From assembly GCF_021261325.1 (NCBI RefSeq), contig NZ_JAJSBI010000016.1:1-64000 (forward strand): a stretch of 64,000 nucleotides of DNA. The letters are read 5' to 3'. The position numbers were made by a program, and so were the translations under genes. The first letter of the stretch is position 1, and each line of letters begins with the position of its first letter. Positions 27,492 through 35,022 of this stretch are shown here, piece after piece. The notes beneath the pieces were generated by a model, which searched no databases, was not told the origin of the DNA, and was given only the letters and a program-made list of their open reading frames with translations. This DNA comes from Streptomyces guryensis (GTDB lineage Bacteria > Actinomycetota > Actinomycetes > Streptomycetales > Streptomycetaceae).

Positions 27492-29189
27492 ATGACCTCG
27501 AACGACGTTCCCGCCCCCGGCGCCCCCGCCGGCCGTCGGCGCGCCCTGGGAAAGGGCCCGGGCGCGGGCGCTCCGCGGGTCGAACGGCCCACACCGCCCA
27601 CGGAGGAGCCGCCCGCCTCGGAGCCGGTTCGTGAGCCCGAACCGGAGGCTGTGGCCCCAGAGCCGGCCCTCGGGCCCGAGCCGGGGGCCGAGGTGCGCGA
27701 GATGCTTCCGGGGCGGTCCCTGAACCCGGTTCATGAGCCCGAGCCCGCTCGGGACGCCTTGGCGCCTGGGCATCCTGCGCCGCAGTCTGTGAGCCGGGGG
27801 CCGGTGTCCGGGGCCGTGCCGGAGGCGGTGGCCCCGGAGTCGGGCCGTGGGTCTGAGCGGGATGTCGTGGCGTCGGAGTCGGGCCGTGGGTCTGAGCGGG
27901 ACGCCATCGCGCCGGAGCCGGTCGTCGAGCCGGAGACCCTGGCCCCCGAGGCGGCTCCCGAGCGGGGAGCCGCAGTCCCTCAGACGGTCTCTCAGCCGCC
28001 GAAGGTTCCGGGCGGGGCGCCGGTCGCCGAGCTTGAGGCCGTGGGCTCCGAGCCGGCTGCCGAGCCGGGGGCGGCCGTCCCGCATCTGGCCCCCGGACCC
28101 AAGACCCTGGGCTCGGAGTCGGGTCCCGAGCAGGAGGCTGTGGGCCGGGCGGTGGTCGCCGAACCGGAGGCCGTAACACCGGAGTTGGTTGCTGAGCCGC
28201 GCGTCGTCGCGTCGGAGGCCCCCGGGGCGGACGCCGTGGGCTCGGAGTCGGCCGCCAAGGACCAGGCCGCAGTCTTGGAGCCCTCGGTCGGGCCTGAGGT
28301 CGAACCTCCGGAGTCCTTCGCCGTGGCAGTGGGCGTCGGCTCGGAGGCGGGAGCGGGGGCCGGTGGTGCCGAGGACGCCGCTGACGGGGTGTTCAAGGTT
28401 CGGCTCTCCAACTTCGAGGGGCCGTTCGACCTGCTCCTTCAGCTGATCTCCAAGCACAAGCTGGACGTCACCGAGGTCGCGCTGTCCAAGGTGACCGACG
28501 AGTTCATGGCGCACATCCGGGCGATGGGGCCGGACTGGGATCTGGACCAGACGACCGAGTTCCTCGTCGTCGCCGCCACCCTGCTCGACCTCAAGGCTGC
28601 CCGGCTGCTGCCCTCCGCCGAGGTCGAGGACGAGGCCGACCTCGCCCTCCTGGAGGCGCGGGACCTGCTGTTCGCACGGCTGCTGCAGTATCGCGCCTAC
28701 AAACAGATCGCCGACATCTTCAACCAGCGGCTGGAAGAGGAGGCCCGGCGCTACCCCCGTACCGTCGGCCTCGAACCGCACCACGCCGAGCTGCTGCCCG
28801 AGGTCGTCATCAGCATCGGGGCGGAGGGCTTCGCGAAGCTCGCTGTCAAGGCGATGCAGCCCAGGCCCAAGCCGCAGGTGTACGTGGATCACATCCACGC
28901 ACCGCTGGTCAGCGTGCAGGAACAGGCCGGGATCGTGGTCGCGCGGCTCAGGGAGCTCGGCGAGGCCAGCTTCCGGGCACTGGTCGAGGACACCGACGAC
29001 ACCCTCACCGTCGTGGCACGATTCCTCGCCCTGCTGGAGCTGTACCGGGAGAAGGCCGTCGCGCTCGACCAGGAGACGGCGCTCGGCGAGCTGATCGTGC
29101 GGTGGACCGGCGGGGAGGGCGAAGCCCAGCCGATGGTGACCGACGAATTCGACCGACCGCCCGAGCCACCCAAGGAGGACAAGGCGTGA
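27492..29189 (+). CDS. scpA: Segregation and condensation protein A with long disordered N-terminus
   Basis: 565 aa, about twice the usual 250-280. Residues ~1-298 are a Pro/Glu/Ala/Val-rich extension with imperfect repeats (ESGRGSERD occurs twice near 27838-27900). The kleisin domain starts at FKVRLSNFEGPFDLLLQLI (~residue 300), runs through FLVVAATLLDLKAARLLP, and ends with the winged-helix FLALLELYREKAVALDQ. ScpA bridges the SMC heads and binds ScpB in chromosome condensation. Start ATG 18 nt after the RHH gene; stop overlaps scpB by 4 nt. Confidence 0.93.
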   Translation: MTSNDVPAPGAPAGRRRALGKGPGAGAPRVERPTPPTEEPPASEPVREPEPEAVAPEPALGPEPGAEVREMLPGRSLNPVHEPEPARDALAPGHPAPQSVSRGPVSGAVPEAVAPESGRGSERDVVASESGRGSERDAIAPEPVVEPETLAPEAAPERGAAVPQTVSQPPKVPGGAPVAELEAVGSEPAAEPGAAVPHLAPGPKTLGSESGPEQEAVGRAVVAEPEAVTPELVAEPRVVASEAPGADAVGSESAAKDQAAVLEPSVGPEVEPPESFAVAVGVGSEAGAGAGGAEDAADGVFKVRLSNFEGPFDLLLQLISKHKLDVTEVALSKVTDEFMAHIRAMGPDWDLDQTTEFLVVAATLLDLKAARLLPSAEVEDEADLALLEARDLLFARLLQYRAYKQIADIFNQRLEEEARRYPRTVGLEPHHAELLPEVVISIGAEGFAKLAVKAMQPRPKPQVYVDHIHAPLVSVQEQAGIVVARLRELGEASFRALVEDTDDTLTVVARFLALLELYREKAVALDQETALGELIVRWTGGEGEAQPMVTDEFDRPPEPPKEDKA

Positions 29190-29839
29190 GCGAGGACACC
29201 ACCGGCCTCCCGGCAGGGCTCCGCACCGTCGCCGACCTCGACCTCAAGCCAGCCCTGGAGGCCGTCCTCATGGTCGTGGACGAGCCCGCGACCGAGGAAC
29301 ATCTCGCGAAGATCCTCCAGCGGCCGAAGCGGCAGGTCGCCGACGCCCTGCGGGAACTGGCCGACGAGTACGCCGTACAGGGCCGCGGATTCGAGCTGCG
29401 GCTGATCGCCGGCGGCTGGCGCTTCTACTCCCGGCCCGAGTACGCGGCGGCCGTCGAGGGCTTCGTACTGGACGGCCAGCAGGCCCGGCTCACCCAGGCC
29501 GCGCTGGAGACCCTCGCCGTCGTCGCCTACCGCCAGCCGGTCAGCCGCAGCCGGGTCTCGGCCGTACGAGGAGTCAACTGCGACGGGGTCATGCGCACCC
29601 TGCTGCAGCGGGGTCTGGTCCAGGAGGCGGGCACGGAACCCGAAACAGGTGCGATCCTGTACACGACGACGAACTACTTCCTGGAGCGGATGGGCCTGCG
29701 CGGTCTGGACGAGCTCCCGGAGCTCGCGCCCTTCCTCCCGGAGGCGGAGGCGATCGAGGCCGAGACACTGGAAGGGGTCCCGTCGTTCGATCCGGACGCT
29801 CCGGATTCAGAAGACGCAGACGACAAGACGGAACTTTGA
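29186..29839 (+). CDS. scpB: Segregation and condensation protein B
   Basis: 217 aa. Tandem winged-helix kleisin-interacting protein: LKPALEAVLMVVDEPATEEH start, FYSRPEYAAAVEGFV, LTQAALETLAVVAYRQPVSR, and NYFLERMGLRGLDELPEL near the end, then an acidic tail. It stabilises the SMC-ScpA complex. GTG at 29186 overlaps the scpA stop (GTGA), with AAGGAGG at 29171-29177, 8 nt upstream. Its own stop overlaps the next gene by one base. Confidence 0.95.
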   Translation: MSEDTTGLPAGLRTVADLDLKPALEAVLMVVDEPATEEHLAKILQRPKRQVADALRELADEYAVQGRGFELRLIAGGWRFYSRPEYAAAVEGFVLDGQQARLTQAALETLAVVAYRQPVSRSRVSAVRGVNCDGVMRTLLQRGLVQEAGTEPETGAILYTTTNYFLERMGLRGLDELPELAPFLPEAEAIEAETLEGVPSFDPDAPDSEDADDKTEL

Positions 29840-30960
29840 TGCGAAGCAGCAGCGGCAGGAACAGCAGCGGAAACAACGGCGGGAGCCGTGGTGGCAACAG
29901 CGGCGGCCGCGGCGGAAGCAGCGGGGGCCGCGGTAATCCCCGTGGCGCCGGTGGCAACCGCGACGACAAGCAGGGCGGCCGGCCGAAGAAGCCCCGCCCG
30001 GAGGAGCGGCGCTACGACGTGGGCCCCGGCGGCACCCAGGACGGCCCGAAGTCCGGGCGCGGCGCCTCGGCACGAGGCGGTGCCAAGGGCGGTCCCAGGC
30101 AGGGCCAGGGCACCGGGCGCGGCCGTTCGGTGCCCGCGACCTCCCGCGAGTACGAGGCGCGTGCCGAGGAGCGCAACCGGGAGCGGTACGCGGGCAAGAA
30201 GGACGTGAAGCCGCCCAAGACCTTCCCGGGCGCCGAGCAGGAGGGCGAGCGGCTGCAGAAGGTGCTCGCGCGGGCGGGCTACGGCTCCCGGCGCGCCTGC
30301 GAGGAGCTGGTCGAGCAGGCCCGCGTCGAGGTCAACGGCGAGATCGTCCTGGAGCAGGGCAAGCGCGTCGACCCGGAGAAGGACGAGGTCAAGGTCGACG
30401 GGCTGACCGTCGCGACGCAGTCGTACCAGTTCTTCTCGCTGAACAAGCCCGCCGGTGTCGTGTCGACGATGGAGGACAACGAGGGACGGCAGTGCCTCGG
30501 TGACTACGTCACCAACCGTGAGACGCGGCTCTTCCACGTCGGGCGGCTGGACACCGAGACCGAGGGCGTCATCCTGCTCACCAACCACGGCGAGCTGGCG
30601 CACCGGCTGACCCACCCCAGGTACGGCGTGAAGAAGGTCTACCTCGCGCACATCGTGGGCCCGATCCCGCGCGACCTGGGCAAGCAGCTCAAGGACGGCA
30701 TCCAGCTGGAGGACGGGTACGCGAAGGCGGACCACTTCCGGGTCGTCGAGCAGACCGGCAAGAACTACCTGGTCGAGGTGACCCTCCACGAGGGCCGCAA
30801 GCACATCGTGCGGCGCATGCTGGCCGAGGCCGGCTTCCCGGTCGACAAGCTGGTGCGGGTCGCCTTCGGCCCGATCACCCTGGGCGACCAGAAGTCGGGC
30901 TGGCTGCGGCGGCTGTCGAACACCGAGGTGGGCATGCTGATGCAGGAAGTCGACCTCTAG
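29839..30960 (+). CDS. rluB: Pseudouridine synthase (RsuA/RluB family) with basic N-terminal extension
   Basis: 373 aa. Residues 1-~130 are a Ser/Gly/Asn/Arg-rich basic extension (NSSGNNGGSRGG style), absent in typical ~240-aa members. Then an S4 RNA-binding domain (RLQKVLARAGYGSRRACEEL) and the catalytic domain with GRLDTETEGVILLTNHGEL (nucleophilic Asp) and KKVYLAHI. The family modifies 23S rRNA near the peptidyl-transferase centre (RluB) or 16S (RsuA); RluB is more likely given the scpB-rluB-cmk-der order shared with other actinobacteria. ATG at 29839 overlaps the scpB stop (TGATG). Confidence 0.9.
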   Translation: MRSSSGRNSSGNNGGSRGGNSGGRGGSSGGRGNPRGAGGNRDDKQGGRPKKPRPEERRYDVGPGGTQDGPKSGRGASARGGAKGGPRQGQGTGRGRSVPATSREYEARAEERNRERYAGKKDVKPPKTFPGAEQEGERLQKVLARAGYGSRRACEELVEQARVEVNGEIVLEQGKRVDPEKDEVKVDGLTVATQSYQFFSLNKPAGVVSTMEDNEGRQCLGDYVTNRETRLFHVGRLDTETEGVILLTNHGELAHRLTHPRYGVKKVYLAHIVGPIPRDLGKQLKDGIQLEDGYAKADHFRVVEQTGKNYLVEVTLHEGRKHIVRRMLAEAGFPVDKLVRVAFGPITLGDQKSGWLRRLSNTEVGMLMQEVDL

Positions 30961-30979
30961 GCACTGCGAGCTGTCTGAA

Positions 30980-31020
30980 CGGCCGGTTCCGGATCCTCTC
31001 CGGGGCCGGCCGATTCGTTT
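30980..31020 (+). terminator. Terminator of the parA-scpAB-rluB operon
   Basis: CGGCCGG from 30980 pairs with CCGGCCG ending near 31012, with an inner TCCGGA/TCCGG stem and a TTCGTTTTC tail. It lies 20 nt after rluB and ends the operon. Confidence 0.8.
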
Positions 31021-31066
31021 TCGGTCCCTCGCCGGTCTGTACTCGTGACCGGCGAGAGGAATGGCC

Positions 31067-32029
31067 ATGCCTGCTACGACGACGGACCGCGACGAGTTCG
31101 TCCGGCTGACGGACCCGTACCGGCGGGAGCTGCTCGCGCACTGCTACCGGATGCTGGGCTCGGTCGACGAGGCCGAGGACCTGGTGCAGGAGACGTATCT
31201 GCGGGCCTGGCGCTCCTACGACGGCTACGAGGGCCGCGCGTCCCTGCGGACCTGGCTGCACCGCATCGCCACCAACACGTGTCTGACGGCGCTGGAGAGC
31301 CGCGCGAGGCGTCCCCTGCCCGCGGGGCTCGGTGGGCCGTCAGAGGCGCCTGAGGAGCCGCTGAGGGCCCCTGCGACGGATGTTCCGTGGCTGCAGCCAC
31401 TGCCGGACTCGCTCGTCGACCCGGCGACCGTCGTGGCCGCCCGCGGCAGTCTGCGGCTCGCGCTGGTCGCCGCGCTCCAGCACCTGCCCGCGCGCCAGCG
31501 GGCCGTGCTCATCCTGCGGGACGTGCTGGCGTGGCGGGCGCCCGAGGTCGCGGCCCTGCTCGGGACCTCGACGGCGGCCGTCAAGAGCAGCCTGCAACGC
31601 GCGCGTGCCCGGCTCGACGAGGTCGCCCCCGACGAGGACCTGGTCGTGGAACCCGAGGCCGCGGCGGACCGCGAGGTGCTCGACCGGTACATGGCCGCCT
31701 TCGAGGGCGCCGACATGGACGCGCTGCTCGACCTCCTCCAGGACGGCGTCGAGCTGGAGATGCCGCCCAACCTGGAGTGGTTCCACGGGAAGAAGGACGT
31801 GCTGCGGTTCCTGCGGGCCAGGGGACACGGAGAGGGCAGCTACCGGATGCTGCCCACGCGCGCGAACGGGCAGCCCGCCGTCGTGATGTACGTGCGCGGG
31901 GTGGACGGCGTGCTGCGCGCGCACTCGGTGCAGGTGCTCACCGTGGCGGGCGGCACACTGGCCCGCATCACGGCCTTCATCGACGTGGACCAGGTCGTCC
32001 GCTTCGGGTTCCCCCGGGTGCTGTCGTGA
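31067..32029 (+). CDS. ECF-type sigma factor with SnoaL-like C-terminal domain
   Basis: 320 aa. Sigma region 2 (ELLAHCYRMLGSVDEAEDLV then QETYLRAWRSYDGYEG) binds the -10; region 4 (LPARQRAVLILRDVLAWRAP then VAALLGTSTAAVKSSLQRAR) binds the -35. Residues ~195-320 form an extra SnoaL/NTF2-like domain (DRYMAAFEGADMDALLDLL), as in the SigG/TIGR02960 type, which is thought to control activity without a classical anti-sigma. ATG at 31067 is preferred: AGAGGA lies six bases upstream, while an ATG at 31061 abuts it. Its stop overlaps the next gene by 4 nt. Confidence 0.88.
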   Translation: MPATTTDRDEFVRLTDPYRRELLAHCYRMLGSVDEAEDLVQETYLRAWRSYDGYEGRASLRTWLHRIATNTCLTALESRARRPLPAGLGGPSEAPEEPLRAPATDVPWLQPLPDSLVDPATVVAARGSLRLALVAALQHLPARQRAVLILRDVLAWRAPEVAALLGTSTAAVKSSLQRARARLDEVAPDEDLVVEPEAAADREVLDRYMAAFEGADMDALLDLLQDGVELEMPPNLEWFHGKKDVLRFLRARGHGEGSYRMLPTRANGQPAVVMYVRGVDGVLRAHSVQVLTVAGGTLARITAFIDVDQVVRFGFPRVLS

Positions 32030-32583
32030 ACTGCGGGGAGCTGCTGGAGCGTTCGCTCGCCTACGCGCTGGGGAGTGTGGCCGGAGTCGGGCCCGGGAGT
32101 CTGGAACGGGGCACTCCGTGCGCGGAGTGGGACCTGGGGGAGCTGCTCGGCCACCTCGACGACTCGCTGGACGCCCTGCACGAGGGGCTGACGGGCGGGC
32201 GGATCAGGCTGTCGCCGGGGCGCCCAGGGGGAGATCTCGCGTGCGCGTTCCGCACGCGCGCGTGCGCAGTGCTCGGCGCCTGGGTGGGGGCCGGCCGGAG
32301 GGAGCCGGTGCTGGTGGGCGAACTGCCGCTGGACGTGCGGGTGATGGCGGCTGTGGGAGCGGTGGAGATCGCCGTGCACGGATGGGACGTGGCGCAGGCC
32401 TGCGGGCGGCCCCGGCCCCTACCGGACCCGCTGGCGGCCGAGCTGCTGCCGGTGGCGCGGTGCGTGGTCGCTGACGGGGACCGGGGCGTGCGGTTCGGTG
32501 CGCCGGTGGCCGTACCGCCGGATGCGGGGCCCCACGCGCGGCTGCTGGCCTTTCTGGGGCGGCGCGATTCCTTTCCGGGGTGA
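32026..32583 (+). CDS. DinB/MDMPI-type putative metal-binding protein
   Basis: 185 aa, GTG start in a GTGA overlap with the sigma gene. The pattern PCAEWDLGELLGHLDDSLD near the N-terminus and VEIAVHGWDVAQACGRPRPL in the middle match the mycothiol-dependent maleylpyruvate isomerase N-terminal / TIGR03086 family, a four-helix DinB fold with a His-based metal site. Members are mycothiol S-transferases or uncharacterised. Tight coupling to an ECF sigma gene suggests it senses thiol or oxidant status for that sigma factor, which is inference. Confidence 0.75.
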   Translation: MNCGELLERSLAYALGSVAGVGPGSLERGTPCAEWDLGELLGHLDDSLDALHEGLTGGRIRLSPGRPGGDLACAFRTRACAVLGAWVGAGRREPVLVGELPLDVRVMAAVGAVEIAVHGWDVAQACGRPRPLPDPLAAELLPVARCVVADGDRGVRFGAPVAVPPDAGPHARLLAFLGRRDSFPG

Positions 32584-32593
32584 GGGTGGTCTG

Positions 32594-32627
32594 CCTTCCG
32601 TGAGCGACCTCAAGAGCTCATGGAAGG
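32594..32627 (+). promoter_or_regulatory. Inverted repeat covering the ribosome site of the MFS gene
   Basis: CCTTCCGTGAGC (32594-32605) pairs with GCTCATGGAAGG (32616-32627), 12 bp with one G-U pair and a 10-nt loop. The right arm contains GGAAGG, the ribosome site for the ATG at 32638. As RNA it would hide that site; as DNA it could be a repressor operator. Confidence 0.6.
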
Positions 32628-32637
32628 AACCCCCGTC

Positions 32638-34053
32638 ATGACCGACACACTGAGTGTCTCCGTTCGCAAACCACTCCCCGAGCAGGTCCCGCACCGACGC
32701 GGGTGGACCGTCGTCCTCGCCGGGCTCGGCGCGCTGCTGTGCTCCCTGGACGTCGTGGTCGTCGCGACGGCGCTGCCCGCCCTGCGGGCCGATTTCGGGG
32801 CGAGCCTGTCGGACCTGGAGTGGACGATCAACGCCTACAACCTGGTCTTCGCCTGTCTGACCCTGACCGGCGCCGCGCTCGGTGACCGGTTCGGGCGGCG
32901 GCGGATGTACGTCGCCGGGCTCGCCGTCTTCACCCTGGGCTCGGCCGCCTCCGCGCTGGCGGGCGGCCCGGGCCAGCTCATCGGCGCGCGCATGGTGCAG
33001 GGTGCCGGTGCCGCCGTACTGCTTCCCCTCACGCTGACCCTGATCAGCGAGGCGTTCCCGGCCGAGAAGCGGGGTGTCGCCATCGGAGTGTGGGGAGGGG
33101 TGACCGGCCTCGGCGTGGCGGCCGGGCCCGTGCTCGGCGGGGCCGTCACCGAGGGCCTGTCCTGGCAGTGGATCTTCTGGCTGAACGTGCCCATCGGGCT
33201 CGCGATGCTGCCGCTCGCCGCGACCAGGCTCCGCGAGAGCCACGGCACGCGGCCCCAACTCGACCTGGTGGGACTGGTGTTGGCCGCCTTCGGCGTGACG
33301 GGACTCGCCTGGGCGCCGGTCCGGGCGCCGCAGGCGGGCTGGGGGAGCGCCGAGGTGCTGACCGCACTCGCCGCCGGGATCGTGTTCCTGGGCGCCTTCC
33401 TGCTCTGGGAGCGCGGGGGAGCCCGCTACCCGATGCTGCCGCTCGCGCACTTCCGCAACCGCGGCTTCTCCGTCGCCAACGCGGCCGCCTTCCTCGTCTT
33501 CGGGTCCCTGCTCGGCGCCCTCTTCATGATCACCCAGCTGTTCCAGACCGGGCTCGGCTACTCCCCGCTCCAGGCAGGGGTGCGCATCCTCGTGTGGAAC
33601 GCGATGCCGCTGCTGGTCGCCCCGGTCGCGGGCGCCCTCGCGGACCGCTTCGGTACCAGGCCCTTCATGTTCGGCGGCCTGGCCCTGCAGGCGCTGGGCC
33701 TCGCGTTGCTGGCCCGGCAGGTCGAACCCGGCGTGGGCTACGGGCAGCTGGTCGCACCGCTGATCATCGCGGGCATCGGCATCTCCATGGTCTTTCCGAG
33801 CGTCGCCAACGCCGTGACCTCCGCCGTCCCCCTCGGCGACGCGGGCGTCGCGGCCGGCGTCAACAACGCCCTGCGCGAACTGGGCGGTGTCTTCGGCATC
33901 GCCGTCGCCGCCCTGGTCTTCACGCAGTACGGCGGCTACGGCTCACCCGCGTCCTTCCTGGACGGCTGCGCGCCGGCGCTGTGGGTGTCGGCGGGGGCCG
34001 CCGGGGCGGGGGCGCTGGTGGCGGCCTTCGCGCCGTCGCGCACGCGCGTGTGA
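32638..34053 (+). CDS. MFS drug exporter, DHA2 (14-helix) family
   Basis: 471 aa. First helices LCSLDVVVVATALPALRADF and EWTINAYNLVFACLTLTGAA carry the D(x)6-7 motif-D1 pattern, followed by motif A GDRFGRRRMY and motif C-like GVAAGPVLGGAVTEG. About 14 hydrophobic segments. Proton-driven export of drugs or toxic metabolites at the cytoplasmic membrane. ATG at 32638 with AAGGA 9 nt upstream; an ATG at 32620 lies inside the inverted repeat. Its last 118 nt overlap the convergent DUF72 gene. Confidence 0.9.
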   Translation: MTDTLSVSVRKPLPEQVPHRRGWTVVLAGLGALLCSLDVVVVATALPALRADFGASLSDLEWTINAYNLVFACLTLTGAALGDRFGRRRMYVAGLAVFTLGSAASALAGGPGQLIGARMVQGAGAAVLLPLTLTLISEAFPAEKRGVAIGVWGGVTGLGVAAGPVLGGAVTEGLSWQWIFWLNVPIGLAMLPLAATRLRESHGTRPQLDLVGLVLAAFGVTGLAWAPVRAPQAGWGSAEVLTALAAGIVFLGAFLLWERGGARYPMLPLAHFRNRGFSVANAAAFLVFGSLLGALFMITQLFQTGLGYSPLQAGVRILVWNAMPLLVAPVAGALADRFGTRPFMFGGLALQALGLALLARQVEPGVGYGQLVAPLIIAGIGISMVFPSVANAVTSAVPLGDAGVAAGVNNALRELGGVFGIAVAALVFTQYGGYGSPASFLDGCAPALWVSAGAAGAGALVAAFAPSRTRV

Positions 34054-34907
34054 GCCCACTCCGCGCCGTCGAGCAGCCCCTTCATGGTCTCGGCGGCGCG
34101 GACCGCGGCGGCACCGCAGCAGTTGTTGAACAGCACGTGGAGCTGCTCCGTCCGCCCGGCCGGCGACCGCAACCGGGGCAGCCAGTCGGTGAGTTCGTCG
34201 ACCCCGTAGGCGTACCGGAACCGGTCCTCCTTGCTCCCCGACCCCCAGGCCGCGCTCCGCCCGTGGAACCGGACGACGGACAGCCGCGGCGCGGCGACCG
34301 GCGTGACGGGCGGGACGGACAAGGGAAGCGACTGCGTCATGTCCACCGCCACGGCGGTCATGCCGTACCGGGTCAGTAAGGCGCGCGTGGCCTGCGCCCA
34401 CTCCGGCCGCCACCACCCGGGATGCCGGAACTCCACGGAGACCGGCCACCCTTCGGTCCGCTCGGCGCACTCCCGCAGGAACTCCCCGCACCGCTTTCCG
34501 GGGCTGAACCACGGCGGCATCTGGAACAACACGCTGCCGAGCCGCCCGGCCGCTCGCAGCGGCTCGATCCCCTCGGTGAACCGCGCCCACACCTCGTCGA
34601 GCACCTTCGGATCCCGGTGGTCGGCGGGAAGCCCGTCCGGCATCACCGAGTCCCGCGTCGGGTGGCCGGTGAGCAGCGAGAACGCCTTCACGTCGAAGAC
34701 GAAGCCGTCCGGCGTCCGTTCGGCCCACAGGAGGCTGTTGCGGGCGCTCGGCAGTGCGTAGTACGCCGAGTCGACCTCGACGACCGGGAACCGCTCGGCG
34801 TAGTGCCTCAGCCGCCCCTCCGCGTCCTCGCGCCCCGCCGGATACCAGCCGCTGCCGACCAGCGCCCGGTCCGTCCACGAGCACGTGCCCACGAGGATCT
34901 CGCCCAT
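33936..34907 (-). CDS. DUF72 (YecE-like) protein
   Basis: 323 aa. Begins EILVGTCSWTDRALVGSGWYP and contains FPVVEVDSAYYALPS, FVFDVKAFSLLTGHPTR, VSVEFRHPGWW and HVLFNNCCGAAAVRAAETM, all landmarks of the TIM-barrel-like DUF72 family, of unknown activity. Asn-Asn near the C-terminus is conserved in the family. The final ~40 residues are Ala/Pro/Ser-rich and lie antisense to the last helix of the MFS gene. Divergent from the NrtR-like gene, with the candidate operator between them. Confidence 0.85.
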   Translation of the reverse strand: MGEILVGTCSWTDRALVGSGWYPAGREDAEGRLRHYAERFPVVEVDSAYYALPSARNSLLWAERTPDGFVFDVKAFSLLTGHPTRDSVMPDGLPADHRDPKVLDEVWARFTEGIEPLRAAGRLGSVLFQMPPWFSPGKRCGEFLRECAERTEGWPVSVEFRHPGWWRPEWAQATRALLTRYGMTAVAVDMTQSLPLSVPPVTPVAAPRLSVVRFHGRSAAWGSGSKEDRFRYAYGVDELTDWLPRLRSPAGRTEQLHVLFNNCCGAAAVRAAETMKGLLDGAEWAHTRVRDGAKAATSAPAPAAPADTHSAGAQPSRKDAGEP

Positions 34908-34972
34908 GCGGTGCCGGTTACCCCTCTCTGGGCCGCGGAAGCGCTCGGGGTTGTGGAAGCACAGACCTCGTG

Positions 34973-34995
34973 TTTATAGTCGATGTGACCATTAA
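34973..34995 (+). promoter_or_regulatory. Palindromic candidate NrtR operator
   Basis: TTTATAGTC (34973-34981) and GACCATTAA (34987-34995) form an inverted repeat with 7 of 9 matching positions and a 5-nt spacer. It is an AT-rich island 28 nt before the start of the Nudix regulator, where NrtR proteins are known to autoregulate. Assignment to NrtR is inference from position and symmetry. Confidence 0.6.
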
Positions 34996-35022
34996 GGAGT
35001 TCCGGGGTCGGAGGCCGGTGGC

